Assembly (NCBI GenBank): GCA_001767435.1
Contig: MEKT01000097.1
Coordinates: forward strand, 1 to 51,697
Reading direction: 5' to 3'
DNA from: Acidobacteria bacterium RIFCSPLOWO2_02_FULL_65_29
GTDB taxonomy: Bacteria; Acidobacteriota; Vicinamibacteria; Vicinamibacterales; CAVVIG01
DNA: 51,697 bases
A model generated the notes under the pieces. The model was not told where the DNA came from, ran no database searches, and saw nothing but the letters and a program-made list of their open reading frames with translations. Positions 8,299-17,458 of the stretch are shown here, piece by piece. Every line of letters begins with the position of its first letter. The first letter of the stretch is position 1. The translations under genes were made by a program, and so were the position numbers.

Positions 8299-10374
8299 AT
8301 GATCTCGAGAAACATCCTGTCCACGTTCGTTGCGGCTGGCGGCGCGGCGCTGGCGGTCGTGGCTATGACGGCTGCCGGGGACGACGCCCGGTTTTCGAAG
8401 CCGCTGTCCTGGAAGAAGGATCACATCTCCCGAGTGTTCGCGCTCGGCTATACCGACCTCGGCGCCAACGGCCGAGACCAGACGGAGCTCAGGACGGTCG
8501 GCGGTCGGTCCTGCGTGGTCGGGACGACGGTCGGATTCGATGTCGACGACGCCTACGGGTTCGACATCGATGAACCGGTGAATCTGACGCTGACCTACGT
8601 GCCGGAGTTGACGACGGCCCAGGCGATCGTCGTGCTGTTCGACAGGAATGGCGCCGACGGCCGAGGGTCGATGGAAGTGGTGCCCGAGCGCGCCGGTCCC
8701 CTGGCGCGCTCCACGGTGCGGCTGGATCGCGCCAGATTCGCCGGACAAGGCGCGCAAGGCGTCGATATCGCCCTCAACGCCCGGCAGGGCGCGTTCGGGC
8801 TGTGCGATGTCGAGATCGCCCGCACCAATACGACCAAGGCGCCGGCCGCCTTCGGCCGCGTGAAACTGGATATCCGCGACGCCGCGACCGGCCGGGTCGT
8901 GCCGGCGCGCGTCGGGTTGTACGACGAAACCGGCCGGCTGCCGTTGCCTTCAGAGCAGGCGATTCCAATCAACCGCTTCACCGACGCGATTCGCCGCGTG
9001 TGGTTGAACCGCCGGACGTTCTGGCCCGTCGCGAGCCGAGAAGCGTTCTACGTGGACGGCGCGTACGAGGCCCGCGTGCCTGCGGGCGTCTACGACCTCG
9101 CGGTCTCGCGCGGTCCCGAGTATCGCCTGCACCACCAGAAGATCACCGTGCCTCCCAACGACACGGGCGCGGGGACCGTGTCTCTTCAGCGCTATGACGA
9201 TCTGGCGGCGCGGGGCTGGTACTCGGGCGAGTCGCATCTCCACTTGAAGCGCGACCAGGTGGCCGACCTCAAGGTGTGGAACGTCCTGGCGGCCGAGGAC
9301 CTCCACATCGCGAATCTGCTCGAGATGGGCAACATCATGGGCACCTACTTCAAGCAGCCGGCCTGGGGGCGGCGAGGCCGGTTCGAGCGCGACGGCATTG
9401 CGCTGGTGTCCGGGCAGGAGGATCCGCGGACCGTGGCGCGGGGCCACACCATTCACTGGAACGTCGACACGCACGCGCACTTCGAGGCCGAGGGCTTCTT
9501 CCAATACCATCTCGTGTTCGAGCGGACGCGGCGCGGCGGCGCGTCCACCGGCTACGCGCACCTCGGCGAGCTGTTCAACGGCCGCCGCGGCCTTGCCATC
9601 GACGTGCCGTTCGGGCTCGTCGACTTCATCGAGGTGCTTCAGGGCGGCCGGATCAACACGGAGATCTGGTACAGCTTCCTCAACCTCGGCTTCAAGGTCC
9701 TGCCGGTGGCCGGCGCCGACTGGCCGTATTTCGGCCCGGCGCTCCCGGGTGTCGAGCGCACCTACGTCAAGGTGGACGGGCCTTTTTCCGCCGATTCGTG
9801 GTTCGACGGCTTCCGGCGCGGCCACGCGTTCGTCACCAACGGGCCGTCGCTCGAGCTGACCGTCAACGGCCGGCTGATGGGCGAGGAGCTGCGCGTGCCC
9901 CGGGGCACCAAGCTCGAGATCGCCGCGTCGGCCCGATTGAATCCCGACATCAATACGCTCGATCGCCTGGAGATCGTCGCGCTCGGCGACGTTGCCAAGA
10001 CCGAGCCGGCGCGCGACAACCGCGCCGCGATCGCGACGACGCTCACCGCCGACCACAGCATGTGGATTGCCGCGCGGGCGTGGGGCCGGCAGCAGGAGTC
10101 CATCGCCCACAGCGCGCCAGTCTATGTCATCGTGGACGACGAGCCGACCTGGAAGCGCGAAGCGGTCGAGGACCTGATCAAGCTCCAGCGTCAGCAGCTC
10201 GCCGACCTGATGACCCAGCCCGTCAACGCCGACGGCGATCTCGAGTCCTTCGAGACGCGCGAGACGATCATCGAGCAGTGGAAGAGGCAGCTGCCCACGC
10301 TGACGCCGCGCATCAAGGAGGCCGACGCGCGCTATCAGACGCTGCTCGACCGTCTCAGGAGGCCGAAGCCCTGA
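8299..10374 (+). CDS. CehA/McbA-family metallohydrolase 2
   Basis: The 691-residue paralog of 2874-4991 keeps the same order of blocks: signal (MISRNILSTFVAAGGAALAV), DVDDAYGFDIDEPV, GWYSGESHLHLKR metal motif, SGQEDPR, GYAHLG, VDFIEVLQ and AGADWPYF. The first metal motif has Glu for Asp (GESHLH against GDSHIH). ATG 8299 sits 6 bp after a GAGGAGG site; GTG 8284 overlaps that site and is less likely. A 110-bp piece matching its codons for residues around 452-488 lies at 13932-14041. Confidence 0.85.
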   Translation: MISRNILSTFVAAGGAALAVVAMTAAGDDARFSKPLSWKKDHISRVFALGYTDLGANGRDQTELRTVGGRSCVVGTTVGFDVDDAYGFDIDEPVNLTLTYVPELTTAQAIVVLFDRNGADGRGSMEVVPERAGPLARSTVRLDRARFAGQGAQGVDIALNARQGAFGLCDVEIARTNTTKAPAAFGRVKLDIRDAATGRVVPARVGLYDETGRLPLPSEQAIPINRFTDAIRRVWLNRRTFWPVASREAFYVDGAYEARVPAGVYDLAVSRGPEYRLHHQKITVPPNDTGAGTVSLQRYDDLAARGWYSGESHLHLKRDQVADLKVWNVLAAEDLHIANLLEMGNIMGTYFKQPAWGRRGRFERDGIALVSGQEDPRTVARGHTIHWNVDTHAHFEAEGFFQYHLVFERTRRGGASTGYAHLGELFNGRRGLAIDVPFGLVDFIEVLQGGRINTEIWYSFLNLGFKVLPVAGADWPYFGPALPGVERTYVKVDGPFSADSWFDGFRRGHAFVTNGPSLELTVNGRLMGEELRVPRGTKLEIAASARLNPDINTLDRLEIVALGDVAKTEPARDNRAAIATTLTADHSMWIAARAWGRQQESIAHSAPVYVIVDDEPTWKREAVEDLIKLQRQQLADLMTQPVNADGDLESFETRETIIEQWKRQLPTLTPRIKEADARYQTLLDRLRRPKP

Positions 10375-10713
10375 CGCTCAAGGCGGGTTCATCCCGCGCG
10401 CGGCACTCTCGTCCTGTCGGTCGCGTCACCTTGCTGGCGGCCCGGACGCCGGCCGGGGCGGGCCCCGCTGTCGAGAGGGCGTTGCCGTTCGCGGGCGCCT
10501 TGGACTGCCGCGCGACCGTCGAGGTCAGACTCGCCGCGTGGCACGTCACCGGCGAGGCGTTCCCCGAAGTGGCCGATCCGCTTGGCGGCCGCTCGTGGCG
10601 GCTGCCGACCGCTCGCCTCGGTGTCTGGGTGGTGGCGGCGGTCGACACGGACCGACGCCCGACGCTGACGCGCGTGGACGCGCGCGAGGCGCTCGGTAGG
10701 CCTCCGCCACTCT
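10375..10713. other. Intergenic region with no recognised gene
   Basis: About 340 bp. One plus frame stays open and reads plausibly protein-like (VWVVAAVDTDRRPTLTRVD), but it has no start codon of its own after the upstream stop and no family I recognise. It may be the remnant of a decayed gene. I see no hairpin terminator. Confidence 0.4.
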
Positions 10714-10757
10714 GCCACAACTTGCAACTTGTCTTCCCGCGTCGGCTCGCCTATTTT
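10714..10757 (+). promoter_or_regulatory. Conserved CCACAAYTTGCAAC element, site 1
   Basis: GCCACAACTTGCAACTT at the left and CTATTTT at the right, 149 bp before the receptor ATG at 10906. Two similar sites at 16835 and 22884 share the 15-bp left block, one of its bases being C or T, and a CTATCCT right block at nearly the same spacing (one base shorter). It is probably a promoter with an upstream activator or sigma-factor element; the factor is unknown. Confidence 0.55.
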
Positions 10758-10905
10758 GGCTCCACCGACAAACGGTCTGACGTTTCCGACCAGCGATCCC
10801 GGACGAGTTCGCCGATATGGAATTGTACTTCTCCTGGTTCTGCATGGGAGAGGGCATCTGACGAGTGCAACGGAAACATCGTTTACATCCAAGGGTGGGA
10901 GGGGG

Positions 10906-13782
10906 ATGGATATGGCCTCGATTCTTCGCCGGTGTGGCGCCGCCTTCGTCGTGCTTCTTCTGGGCGCAGCGCGTCTTCAGGCTCAGGAGGCGACTGTGAC
11001 CGGCACGGTCGTTGACGCATCCGGGGCCGTTCTTCCCGGTGTTAGCGTGACGGCCACCAATTCGGCGAATGGCCGGGAGTTTTTCGATGTCACGACCGCC
11101 GAAGGCCGTTATCGCCTGGTGGGTGTTCCCGCCGGACAGTACAAACTGCAAGCGGCGCTTCAGGGATTCGCGACGATGCTGATGGAGAACGTGGAGCTTC
11201 TCGTCGGGCAGAATGCCACGATCCCGTTGACCCTGAGGATTGCGACGTTAGCCGAGAACATCACCGTCACCGCCGCCACACCGCTCGTCGACACGCGACA
11301 GGCGCAGGTCACGGGCAACCTCGATCGGCGGCAGATGGAAGAGTTGCCGATTCCGGGCCGCAATTGGCTGGAGATGTCGACCATGGTCAAGGGCGTGGTC
11401 AAGAACAACATCTCCGGGGGGTGGGGGAACGAGGGTCCGACCCGTGCGGCGCAGGGGTTTCGGATAAACCTGGATGGCCAGGAAATAACGCAAGAGAGCG
11501 TTCCCGGATACGGGCAGCCGGGCGTGAGCCAGGACGCCATCGCGGAGTATCAAGTCATCACGAATATGTTCGACATTACGATGGGTCGATCAACGTCGGC
11601 GCAGGTGCAGGCCGTCTCGCGTGCCGGCACGAACAACTTCCGAGGCGGCGCGTACGGGTATTTCCGCAGCGACAAGCTCAATTTGGCGGACCACTTCACC
11701 GACGAAGTGCTGCCGTTCTCCAATCAACAGGTTGGCGGGACGCTCGGCGGCCCGATTGTCCGGGACAAGACGCAGTTTTTCGGGATGTACGAGCATACGC
11801 GGGAACCGGGCTCGACCGTCATCGCACCCACTGTCTACAACGGACAGTCGATCACGGAGCCGACTGGGGAATACCAAGACTACATCCTCGGGCGCGTTGA
11901 CCATCAGTTGACGTCGAAAGATCATCTCCTGGTGCGCTACAGCCAATACAGCTGGAGGCACCCAGCGGAATTTAGCACCACCGCCTACTCGCGGCATCAG
12001 ACGCGCACCCGCGACTCGAATCTGCTGGCGAGCAGCTGGTCACGTGTTATCAACAGCAGCCTGTTATCGGAGGTGAAAGTCAACTATTTCCATTTCAATT
12101 TCCTGCACACTCCACTGGAGGGGGCGCCCCTGACGCCTGAGTACAATTTTCCCGGCTTTTCGGTCGGCCCGCCCTGGAATTTTCCGGAAGACTGGAATCA
12201 GGACAATATCACGACACGCTGGGACCTCACTTGGAACAAGGGCTCGCACGATTTCAAGATCGGCACCGAGGCCAGGGTTGGCAAAGATACCGGCTGGTGG
12301 GAAGCGCGAGCGCGCGGGCAGATGTTCTTCAGCCGGCTGCCCGACCGCATCCCGGAACGCTTCCCGCTCGACGCATGGAACGATTCGAGCCGGTGGGATC
12401 TGACCGGCCTCGATGCGTCCGCGTTGCGGTACGTAGTCCATTTCGCCGAGCTTGGCGGTCAGAACGATGGCAAAGGCGATTACAGCTTCGACATACCCCG
12501 GCCGATGTTCGGGGTCTGGATCGGCGACTCGTGGAAAATGCACGATCGCTTCACCCTGAATCTTGGCCTCCGCTATGACGTCGCCTGGAAGGATTTCATC
12601 TCTCCGGGGCTCAAAGAGACCGAACTCGTGTTCGACACCGGCTACAGCATTGAGGACATCGGGTACCGCAACAACATTCGCGATCTCGACGACGTGGCGC
12701 CGCGCGCGGGATTCGTCTGGAACGTGGGCGGCGACGCCAATCTCATCATTCGCGGCGGTGTGGGGCTGTACTACTCGACGCAAGGCGGCAATCAGGTCAT
12801 CGATCAGCAGCTGTTCAACGGCCAGCGCGTGCTCTCGAACACTTTCGAGAACGACGGGTTGCCGGGCTTCGTCCTCGACCCGACGCGTGGCCTCAAAGTC
12901 GAGGATATCAAGGCAGGCAAGGTGAAACTGCCCCCGCAGAGCATTCAGGTGATCGCGCACGACTACCAGAATCCGTGGAAGGTGCAGACCATGATTGGCT
13001 TCCAGAAGCAGATCAACGAGATCATGGCCTTTGATGCCGACCTGGTGCACTACAAGGGCGGAAACGAGGACGTGCAGCGCGACCCGAATGTGTTCTACAA
13101 CCCCGCCACGGGATTTCCCTTCCCCGTGAATCAAGCCGGCCGGCCGGCGGTGGCTCCCGACGGCAGCACCTTCGGCCAGATAAATCTGAAGGACAGCACC
13201 GGACGGTCCGAGTACATGGGGCTGGCGTCGTCCTTCACCAGACGCTATCGCAACAACTTCCAGCTCTCAGTCTCCTATACGCACCTGTTCTTCCAGAACA
13301 ACACCGGCATCGGGATCGTGGGGTACAGCAATCAGCAGTTCAACCCGTTCAACCTCGATCAGAGCTGGGGGCGCTCGCAGGAATTCCAGCGGTCCACCCT
13401 GAATATGAACGGTGTCTTCACGCTGCCGAAGCGCCTCAACCTGTCGACCGCCTACCACTTCGGTTCGGGCGACTACACGAGCGTCACGTTGCCGTACGAC
13501 GCCCTGGGACTCGGCGGCGCGCGCCGGATCCGGCGTGATGGCTCCCTCATCGCGCCCAATACGTTCAAGAATGATGCGTGGAGCCGGCTGGACGTGCGCG
13601 CCTCGAAGGACTTCTCACTGGGGGGCAGCGTCAAACTCACGGGTATAGCGGAGGTGTTCAACCTTCTCAACGAATCTCGGTTCAACCGCAATACGATTGA
13701 GGGGCTTTCCAACTTCGGGGAGAAGAGATCCTCGGCGATCACTCCGCTCTCGGGACAGCTCGCCGTCCGATTGGCGTTTTAG
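10906..13782 (+). CDS. TonB-dependent receptor with carboxypeptidase-regulatory domain
   Basis: The 958-residue outer-membrane protein has a signal at residues 1-27 (MDMASILRRC...LQAQ). A carboxypeptidase regulatory-like (CNA-B) domain at about 28-110 begins ATVTGTVVDASGAVLPGVSV. A plug-like region (ENITVTAATPLVDT onward) and a long beta-barrel follow, ending in a C-terminal Phe (LAVRLAF) as outer-membrane proteins usually do. Such 'Oar-like' receptors import large ligands such as oligosaccharides or peptides. ATG 10906 follows GGGAGGGGG. The conserved element at 10714 is its likely regulatory site. It is not closely similar to the receptor at 19690. Confidence 0.88.
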   Translation: MDMASILRRCGAAFVVLLLGAARLQAQEATVTGTVVDASGAVLPGVSVTATNSANGREFFDVTTAEGRYRLVGVPAGQYKLQAALQGFATMLMENVELLVGQNATIPLTLRIATLAENITVTAATPLVDTRQAQVTGNLDRRQMEELPIPGRNWLEMSTMVKGVVKNNISGGWGNEGPTRAAQGFRINLDGQEITQESVPGYGQPGVSQDAIAEYQVITNMFDITMGRSTSAQVQAVSRAGTNNFRGGAYGYFRSDKLNLADHFTDEVLPFSNQQVGGTLGGPIVRDKTQFFGMYEHTREPGSTVIAPTVYNGQSITEPTGEYQDYILGRVDHQLTSKDHLLVRYSQYSWRHPAEFSTTAYSRHQTRTRDSNLLASSWSRVINSSLLSEVKVNYFHFNFLHTPLEGAPLTPEYNFPGFSVGPPWNFPEDWNQDNITTRWDLTWNKGSHDFKIGTEARVGKDTGWWEARARGQMFFSRLPDRIPERFPLDAWNDSSRWDLTGLDASALRYVVHFAELGGQNDGKGDYSFDIPRPMFGVWIGDSWKMHDRFTLNLGLRYDVAWKDFISPGLKETELVFDTGYSIEDIGYRNNIRDLDDVAPRAGFVWNVGGDANLIIRGGVGLYYSTQGGNQVIDQQLFNGQRVLSNTFENDGLPGFVLDPTRGLKVEDIKAGKVKLPPQSIQVIAHDYQNPWKVQTMIGFQKQINEIMAFDADLVHYKGGNEDVQRDPNVFYNPATGFPFPVNQAGRPAVAPDGSTFGQINLKDSTGRSEYMGLASSFTRRYRNNFQLSVSYTHLFFQNNTGIGIVGYSNQQFNPFNLDQSWGRSQEFQRSTLNMNGVFTLPKRLNLSTAYHFGSGDYTSVTLPYDALGLGGARRIRRDGSLIAPNTFKNDAWSRLDVRASKDFSLGGSVKLTGIAEVFNLLNESRFNRNTIEGLSNFGEKRSSAITPLSGQLAVRLAF

Positions 13783-13931
13783 CACGCGCCGTACCAGGGG
13801 AGGCGGTCGAAGGCGCAGGGAAGAATGCTTCTCCGCGTTCTTCGACTACTCCCCGGGTGCGTGCGTCGAATTTCGGCAAGACCTGCACAAGAACACGGCG
13901 AACGCCAACCCTGCCGATGCGCAGGTTTCCG

Positions 13932-14041
13932 CAACACGGAGATCTGGTACAGCTTCCTGAACCTCGGCTTCAACGTCCTGCCGGTGGCTGGCGCCGACTG
14001 GCCGCACTTCGGCCCCGCGCTGCCTGGTGTCGAACGCACCT
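13932..14041 (+). pseudogene. 110-bp fragment of a CehA-like gene
   Basis: Aligns without gaps to 9654-9763 of CehA-like hydrolase 2, with 9 mismatches by my count (about 92 percent identity). It encodes EIWYSFLNLGF and AGADWPHFGPALPGVERT in an open frame that runs into unrelated sequence and stops. There is no start codon or active-site motif, so it is a broken copy. The flanks 13783-13931 and 14042-14073 hold nothing I recognise. Confidence 0.85.
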
Positions 14042-14073
14042 CGTGGACTTCGGATGACTGCGGCTGCTAAGGT

Positions 14074-15339
14074 GTGACCACCGACATGGAATGCTGTGGA
14101 GTTCGACAAGGGTTGGCGCCGCGCTGGCTGTTCGTGGGCGCTGCCCTGCTGATTGCGTGTGTCGGCACCGTCGCCGCGCAAGGCTCCGGGCGAGACTATC
14201 CACAGTGGCGCGGTGTAAACCGCGACGGCGCGGCCAGCGCTTTCGCCGAGCCGGCGATGTGGCCTGAGGCGCTGACCCGCAAGTGGAAGGTTGACGTCGG
14301 AGAGGGCTACGCGACCCCCCTCGTCGTTGCGAACATCGTCTACATCTTTACGCGGCGCAATGGAACCGAGGTGATGACGGCGCTCGATGCCGAGACTGGC
14401 CAAGAGCGCTGGCACACGAGTTACCCGGCCCCCTATGCGCCAGCCAGGCTGGCCGCTGCCCACGGCGTGGGTCCAAAGGCCACCCCGCTGTTCCACAATG
14501 GCGGGCTGTTCACGCTCGGGATCACCGGCATTGTTTCCGCCTTCGATGCCGCAACCGGAAAGATCGCGTGGCAGACGCCCGCGGCGCCCGAACATCCGTC
14601 CTACGGCATGGCCGTGTCTCCTGTCGGTGATGAGAACCTGGTCATCGTCCACTCTGGCAATCACGGCCCGCTGACGGCGTTCGACGCGAACACCGGCGCC
14701 GTCAGTTGGACCGGAATCGGTCGTGGCGCGTATGCCTCGCCGATCATCGTGGAACTCAGTGGAGTTCGTCAGGTCGTGACGATGACTCAAACAAGCGTCG
14801 TCGGTGTCTCGCTCTCCGATGGCACACGGCTGTGGGAGCATCCGTGGCCGTCTCGCGGCACGCCGAGCGCCATCACGCCGATCCTGTACGGAGAGACGCT
14901 CATTGTCGGCGGCCAGGCCGCGGGGGTCACCGCGCTGAAGCCGGCCAGACGCGACAGCACGTGGGTCGTCGAGGTCGTGTGGGAGACCACGGAGGTCTCG
15001 CTGTTCCTCAGCAATCCGGTGCTCGTCGGCAACACGCTGTTCGGCCTGTCCGAGAAGGCGAGAGGCCAGTTCTTCGCACTCGACGCGGACACCGGCCATG
15101 TGCTCTGGCTCGGTCAGCCCCGTCAGGCCTCGAACACCGCCGTCGTCAAGGCAGGCGATCTTCTCCTCCTGCTGAACGACGACGCCGAGCTGATCGTGGC
15201 GAGGAGCAACCGTAGTGGATTCGAACCCCTCAAACGGTATACGGTCGCGAACAGCGAGACCTGGGCTCAGCCGACCGTCTCGGGCAATCGAGTCTTCGTC
15301 AAGGACGTCAGGTCAATCTCGCTCTGGACGCTGAATTGA
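14074..15339 (+). CDS. Exported PQQ-like beta-propeller repeat protein
   Basis: About 421 residues. A signal segment (LFVGAALLIACVGTVAAQ) precedes PQQ-propeller repeats of the form VTALDAETGQERWHT, VSAFDAATGKIAWQT, LTAFDANTGAVSWTG and FFALDADTGHVLWLG. It is probably periplasmic. These repeats occur in quinoprotein dehydrogenases and in BamB-like scaffolds; no dehydrogenase active-site Asp/Glu set is evident, so catalysis is uncertain. The start may be GTG 14074 or ATG 14086; neither has a strong ribosome site. The next gene overlaps its stop by 4 bp. Confidence 0.75.
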   Translation: MTTDMECCGVRQGLAPRWLFVGAALLIACVGTVAAQGSGRDYPQWRGVNRDGAASAFAEPAMWPEALTRKWKVDVGEGYATPLVVANIVYIFTRRNGTEVMTALDAETGQERWHTSYPAPYAPARLAAAHGVGPKATPLFHNGGLFTLGITGIVSAFDAATGKIAWQTPAAPEHPSYGMAVSPVGDENLVIVHSGNHGPLTAFDANTGAVSWTGIGRGAYASPIIVELSGVRQVVTMTQTSVVGVSLSDGTRLWEHPWPSRGTPSAITPILYGETLIVGGQAAGVTALKPARRDSTWVVEVVWETTEVSLFLSNPVLVGNTLFGLSEKARGQFFALDADTGHVLWLGQPRQASNTAVVKAGDLLLLLNDDAELIVARSNRSGFEPLKRYTVANSETWAQPTVSGNRVFVKDVRSISLWTLN

Positions 15340-16775
15340 ACAACACGCTCGCATCCGCCGTTCTCGTCGCGGTCTCCGTGGTCGCTGCCCACGGGCAGGG
15401 GCCGGATCGCAACCAGCGGCCACGTCCCGGCTCCTCGCCGATGTTGACGCCGGCGATTCTGAGGCATCAGTTGAGCAATGGCCTCCCGGTATGGATCGTC
15501 GAGCAGCACGAGCTGCCCGTCGTGCAGATGAGCCTGCAGGTGCCGGTCGGCACCGACGCCGATCCACCGGGTCGATATGGGATCGCGAGCCTCACCTCGG
15601 CCATGCTCACCGAGGGCGCCGGTGCACATTCCGCCGTCGAGATCGCCGACGCGCTCGACGTCCTTCTCGCCAATCTCTCGGCGTCGAGCGGCGTGGATTC
15701 GTCTTTTCTGCGGTTGTACGTGCCGGTGGCGCGGCTGGACGCCGCGCTGCCGCTGATGGCCGATGTGTGGCAGCGCCCGACGTTCCCGAAGCCTGAGCTC
15801 GAACGCTTGCGGCAGCAGCGCCTGATGATGCTGCGCCGTGCGCGCGACGATCCGGATGCAATCGCGGCCCTGACTTTCGCGCGCAGCCTCTACGGTCCGT
15901 CGCAGCGCAACGCCGCGGCGCAGATAGGCACCGTCGACAGCCTCGAGGCCGTCACGGCGGAGGACTTGGAGGCATTTCACAAGTCCGCCTACCGACTCGG
16001 CAACAGCACCTTGATCGTCGTCGGGGATGTGGAGGCGGATCGGGCGCTGTCACTGCTCGAGACGCATTTCGGTACGTGGCAGCCGGCCGGCGCGCCCGGT
16101 GTCGTCCGTGCACCGGCGCCGGCCGTTCAACGGCCTCCGCGCCGGCTGATGCTCGTGGACATGCCGGACGCGCCGCAGTCACGGATTCTCGTCGGCGGCG
16201 TGGGCGCATCGAGCTCGATGTCGGATTTCTTTCCGACCCAGGTCCTGAACACGGTCCTCAAGGGCAGGTTCAGCTCGGCCCGCAACCCGACGCTGCGCGA
16301 CTACACGGCCGGCGTTCGATCGGGCTTCGAGATTCGCAAGTCCGCGGGACCGTTCGTCGTGGCCGCCGCCGCGCAGGGCCACAAGACGGCCGAGTCGCTC
16401 GGCGAAATGCTCAACGAGTTGACCGACATCCTGAAGGGCATACCCGCGGACGAGCTCGCGCGCGCGAAGGACGACAGCGCGCTCGAGTTCTCGCGGATAT
16501 TCGAGGCGACCGGTCGCATTTCGAGTCGGCTGCAGGCGCTCGAATCGCTCGTGGCCTACGACCTGCCGGACGACTACTACTCCAAGTACGTGCCGGCGAT
16601 TCAGGCGGTCGGCGCGGACGACGTTCAACGTGTGGCGGAGCAATACTTCCAGCCCGACCATCTCGTGATCGCGATCGTCGGAGACCGGAAGACGATCGAG
16701 CCCCCCCTTCGCGCGCTCGACATTGGATCAATCACGGCGGTGAGCATCGACGAAGTGTTTGCGCCGGCGAGGTGA
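15336..16775 (+). CDS. M16-family (pitrilysin) protein lacking the zinc site
   Basis: The 479-residue exported protein has the two-lobed M16 fold: LSNGLPVWIVEQHELPVVQMSLQV at the N-terminus, a helix-rich middle, and GRFSSARNPTLRDYTAGVRSGFEI typical of the second half. Active members carry HxxEH about 30 residues after the first strand; here the position reads SLTSAMLTEG, so it should be catalytically dead. Such subunits normally pair with an active M16 partner, which is not in this window. The TTG start at 15336 overlaps the upstream stop (TTGA), implying translational coupling with the PQQ-propeller gene. Confidence 0.8.
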   Translation: MNNTLASAVLVAVSVVAAHGQGPDRNQRPRPGSSPMLTPAILRHQLSNGLPVWIVEQHELPVVQMSLQVPVGTDADPPGRYGIASLTSAMLTEGAGAHSAVEIADALDVLLANLSASSGVDSSFLRLYVPVARLDAALPLMADVWQRPTFPKPELERLRQQRLMMLRRARDDPDAIAALTFARSLYGPSQRNAAAQIGTVDSLEAVTAEDLEAFHKSAYRLGNSTLIVVGDVEADRALSLLETHFGTWQPAGAPGVVRAPAPAVQRPPRRLMLVDMPDAPQSRILVGGVGASSSMSDFFPTQVLNTVLKGRFSSARNPTLRDYTAGVRSGFEIRKSAGPFVVAAAAQGHKTAESLGEMLNELTDILKGIPADELARAKDDSALEFSRIFEATGRISSRLQALESLVAYDLPDDYYSKYVPAIQAVGADDVQRVAEQYFQPDHLVIAIVGDRKTIEPPLRALDIGSITAVSIDEVFAPAR

Positions 16776-16834
16776 GCGACGCCGGCAGTTGCCGGCAGCG
16801 ATGCGCAGAACGTCCCTCGACGGGCGGTCTCTCC

Positions 16835-16877
16835 GCCACAATTTGCAACTTACCTGCCGAATTCGCTCAGCTATCCT
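16835..16877 (+). promoter_or_regulatory. Conserved CCACAAYTTGCAAC element, site 2
   Basis: GCCACAATTTGCAACTT followed by CTATCCT, matching sites 10714 and 22884. It is joined directly, 6 bp later, to the last 30 codons of a deleted TonB receptor, so it now lies 117 bp before the small membrane protein start at 16994. Confidence 0.55.
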
Positions 16878-16883
16878 TTGCCT

Positions 16884-16976
16884 CAACTGGGCAGCGCCGC
16901 CGTCACGGCGTTCGGGGTGCCGACCAATTACACCTATCCGCGCCGGCTGCAGCTCGGCGCGAAGATTCGGTGGTGA
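16884..16976 (+). pseudogene. C-terminal remnant of a TonB-dependent receptor
   Basis: Thirty codons plus stop reading QLGSAAVTAFGVPT...RRLQLGAKIRW, nearly identical to the end of the intact receptor at 19690-22428. Everything upstream of this tail is missing. The remnant lies between the conserved upstream element and the small membrane protein gene, as if the receptor had been excised and its promoter left in place. Confidence 0.85.
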
Positions 16977-16993
16977 GGGCAAGGAGCGTCGAG

Positions 16994-17458
16994 ATGAGAA
17001 TCTTGCGAGCCGTAATCACATGGATGCTGATTGTTGGACTGTGCTCTCCGGCATTCGCGGATGATCTCGGAGAGCGGCCGGCGGACGAGGCCGCGGCGAC
17101 GCGGCTGAATGCGGCATCGGTGTCTGTCGGCGGGCTCCGCGAGAGCATCGCGCGAGTCGCCGAACAGGCGGCGCAGCCCGAGGCCGGGCCGATGCCACGG
17201 GGATACCTGTGGGCCGGCACGGCAATGTTCGTGGGAGGGATGGCCGCCGGCGTGTACGGTTTCCTCAACAATCAGAACGGGTCGTTTCCGGGGTTTGGGG
17301 AGGCGGAAGCGACAGACAAGAAGCTCGGCACGGCAGGGCTCGCCGTTGCATTCGCTGGCGGGACGATCCTGTTTCTGGGCTCGCAGCGCGCAAGCCGAGC
17401 GCCCAGCGTGACGTTCGGTCCGGGCCGTGTCGCGGTGTCGCAGCGGCTCTCGTGGTGA
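16994..17458 (+). CDS. Small inner-membrane protein paired with TonB receptors (copy 1)
   Basis: The 154-residue product has an N-terminal signal or anchor (MRILRAVITWMLIVGLCSPAFA). Two hydrophobic segments at about residues 74-93 (LWAGTAMFVGGMAAGVYGFL) and 115-133 (AGLAVAFAGGTILFLGS) are separated by an acidic loop. The tail ...FGPGRVAVSQRLSW is conserved in the paralog at 22450 and in the fragment at 1-65. ATG 16994 follows AAGGAG. I do not recognise a named family. It always follows a receptor C-terminus in this window, so a role alongside the receptor is plausible. Confidence 0.75.
   Translation: MRILRAVITWMLIVGLCSPAFADDLGERPADEAAATRLNAASVSVGGLRESIARVAEQAAQPEAGPMPRGYLWAGTAMFVGGMAAGVYGFLNNQNGSFPGFGEAEATDKKLGTAGLAVAFAGGTILFLGSQRASRAPSVTFGPGRVAVSQRLSW

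Noticed and set aside
9276-11015. 579-codon plus-strand frame across the end of CehA-like hydrolase 2 and the following gap
   Set aside because: The first two thirds are an Arg-rich shadow. The gap portion looks somewhat protein-like but lacks a start or homology I can name.
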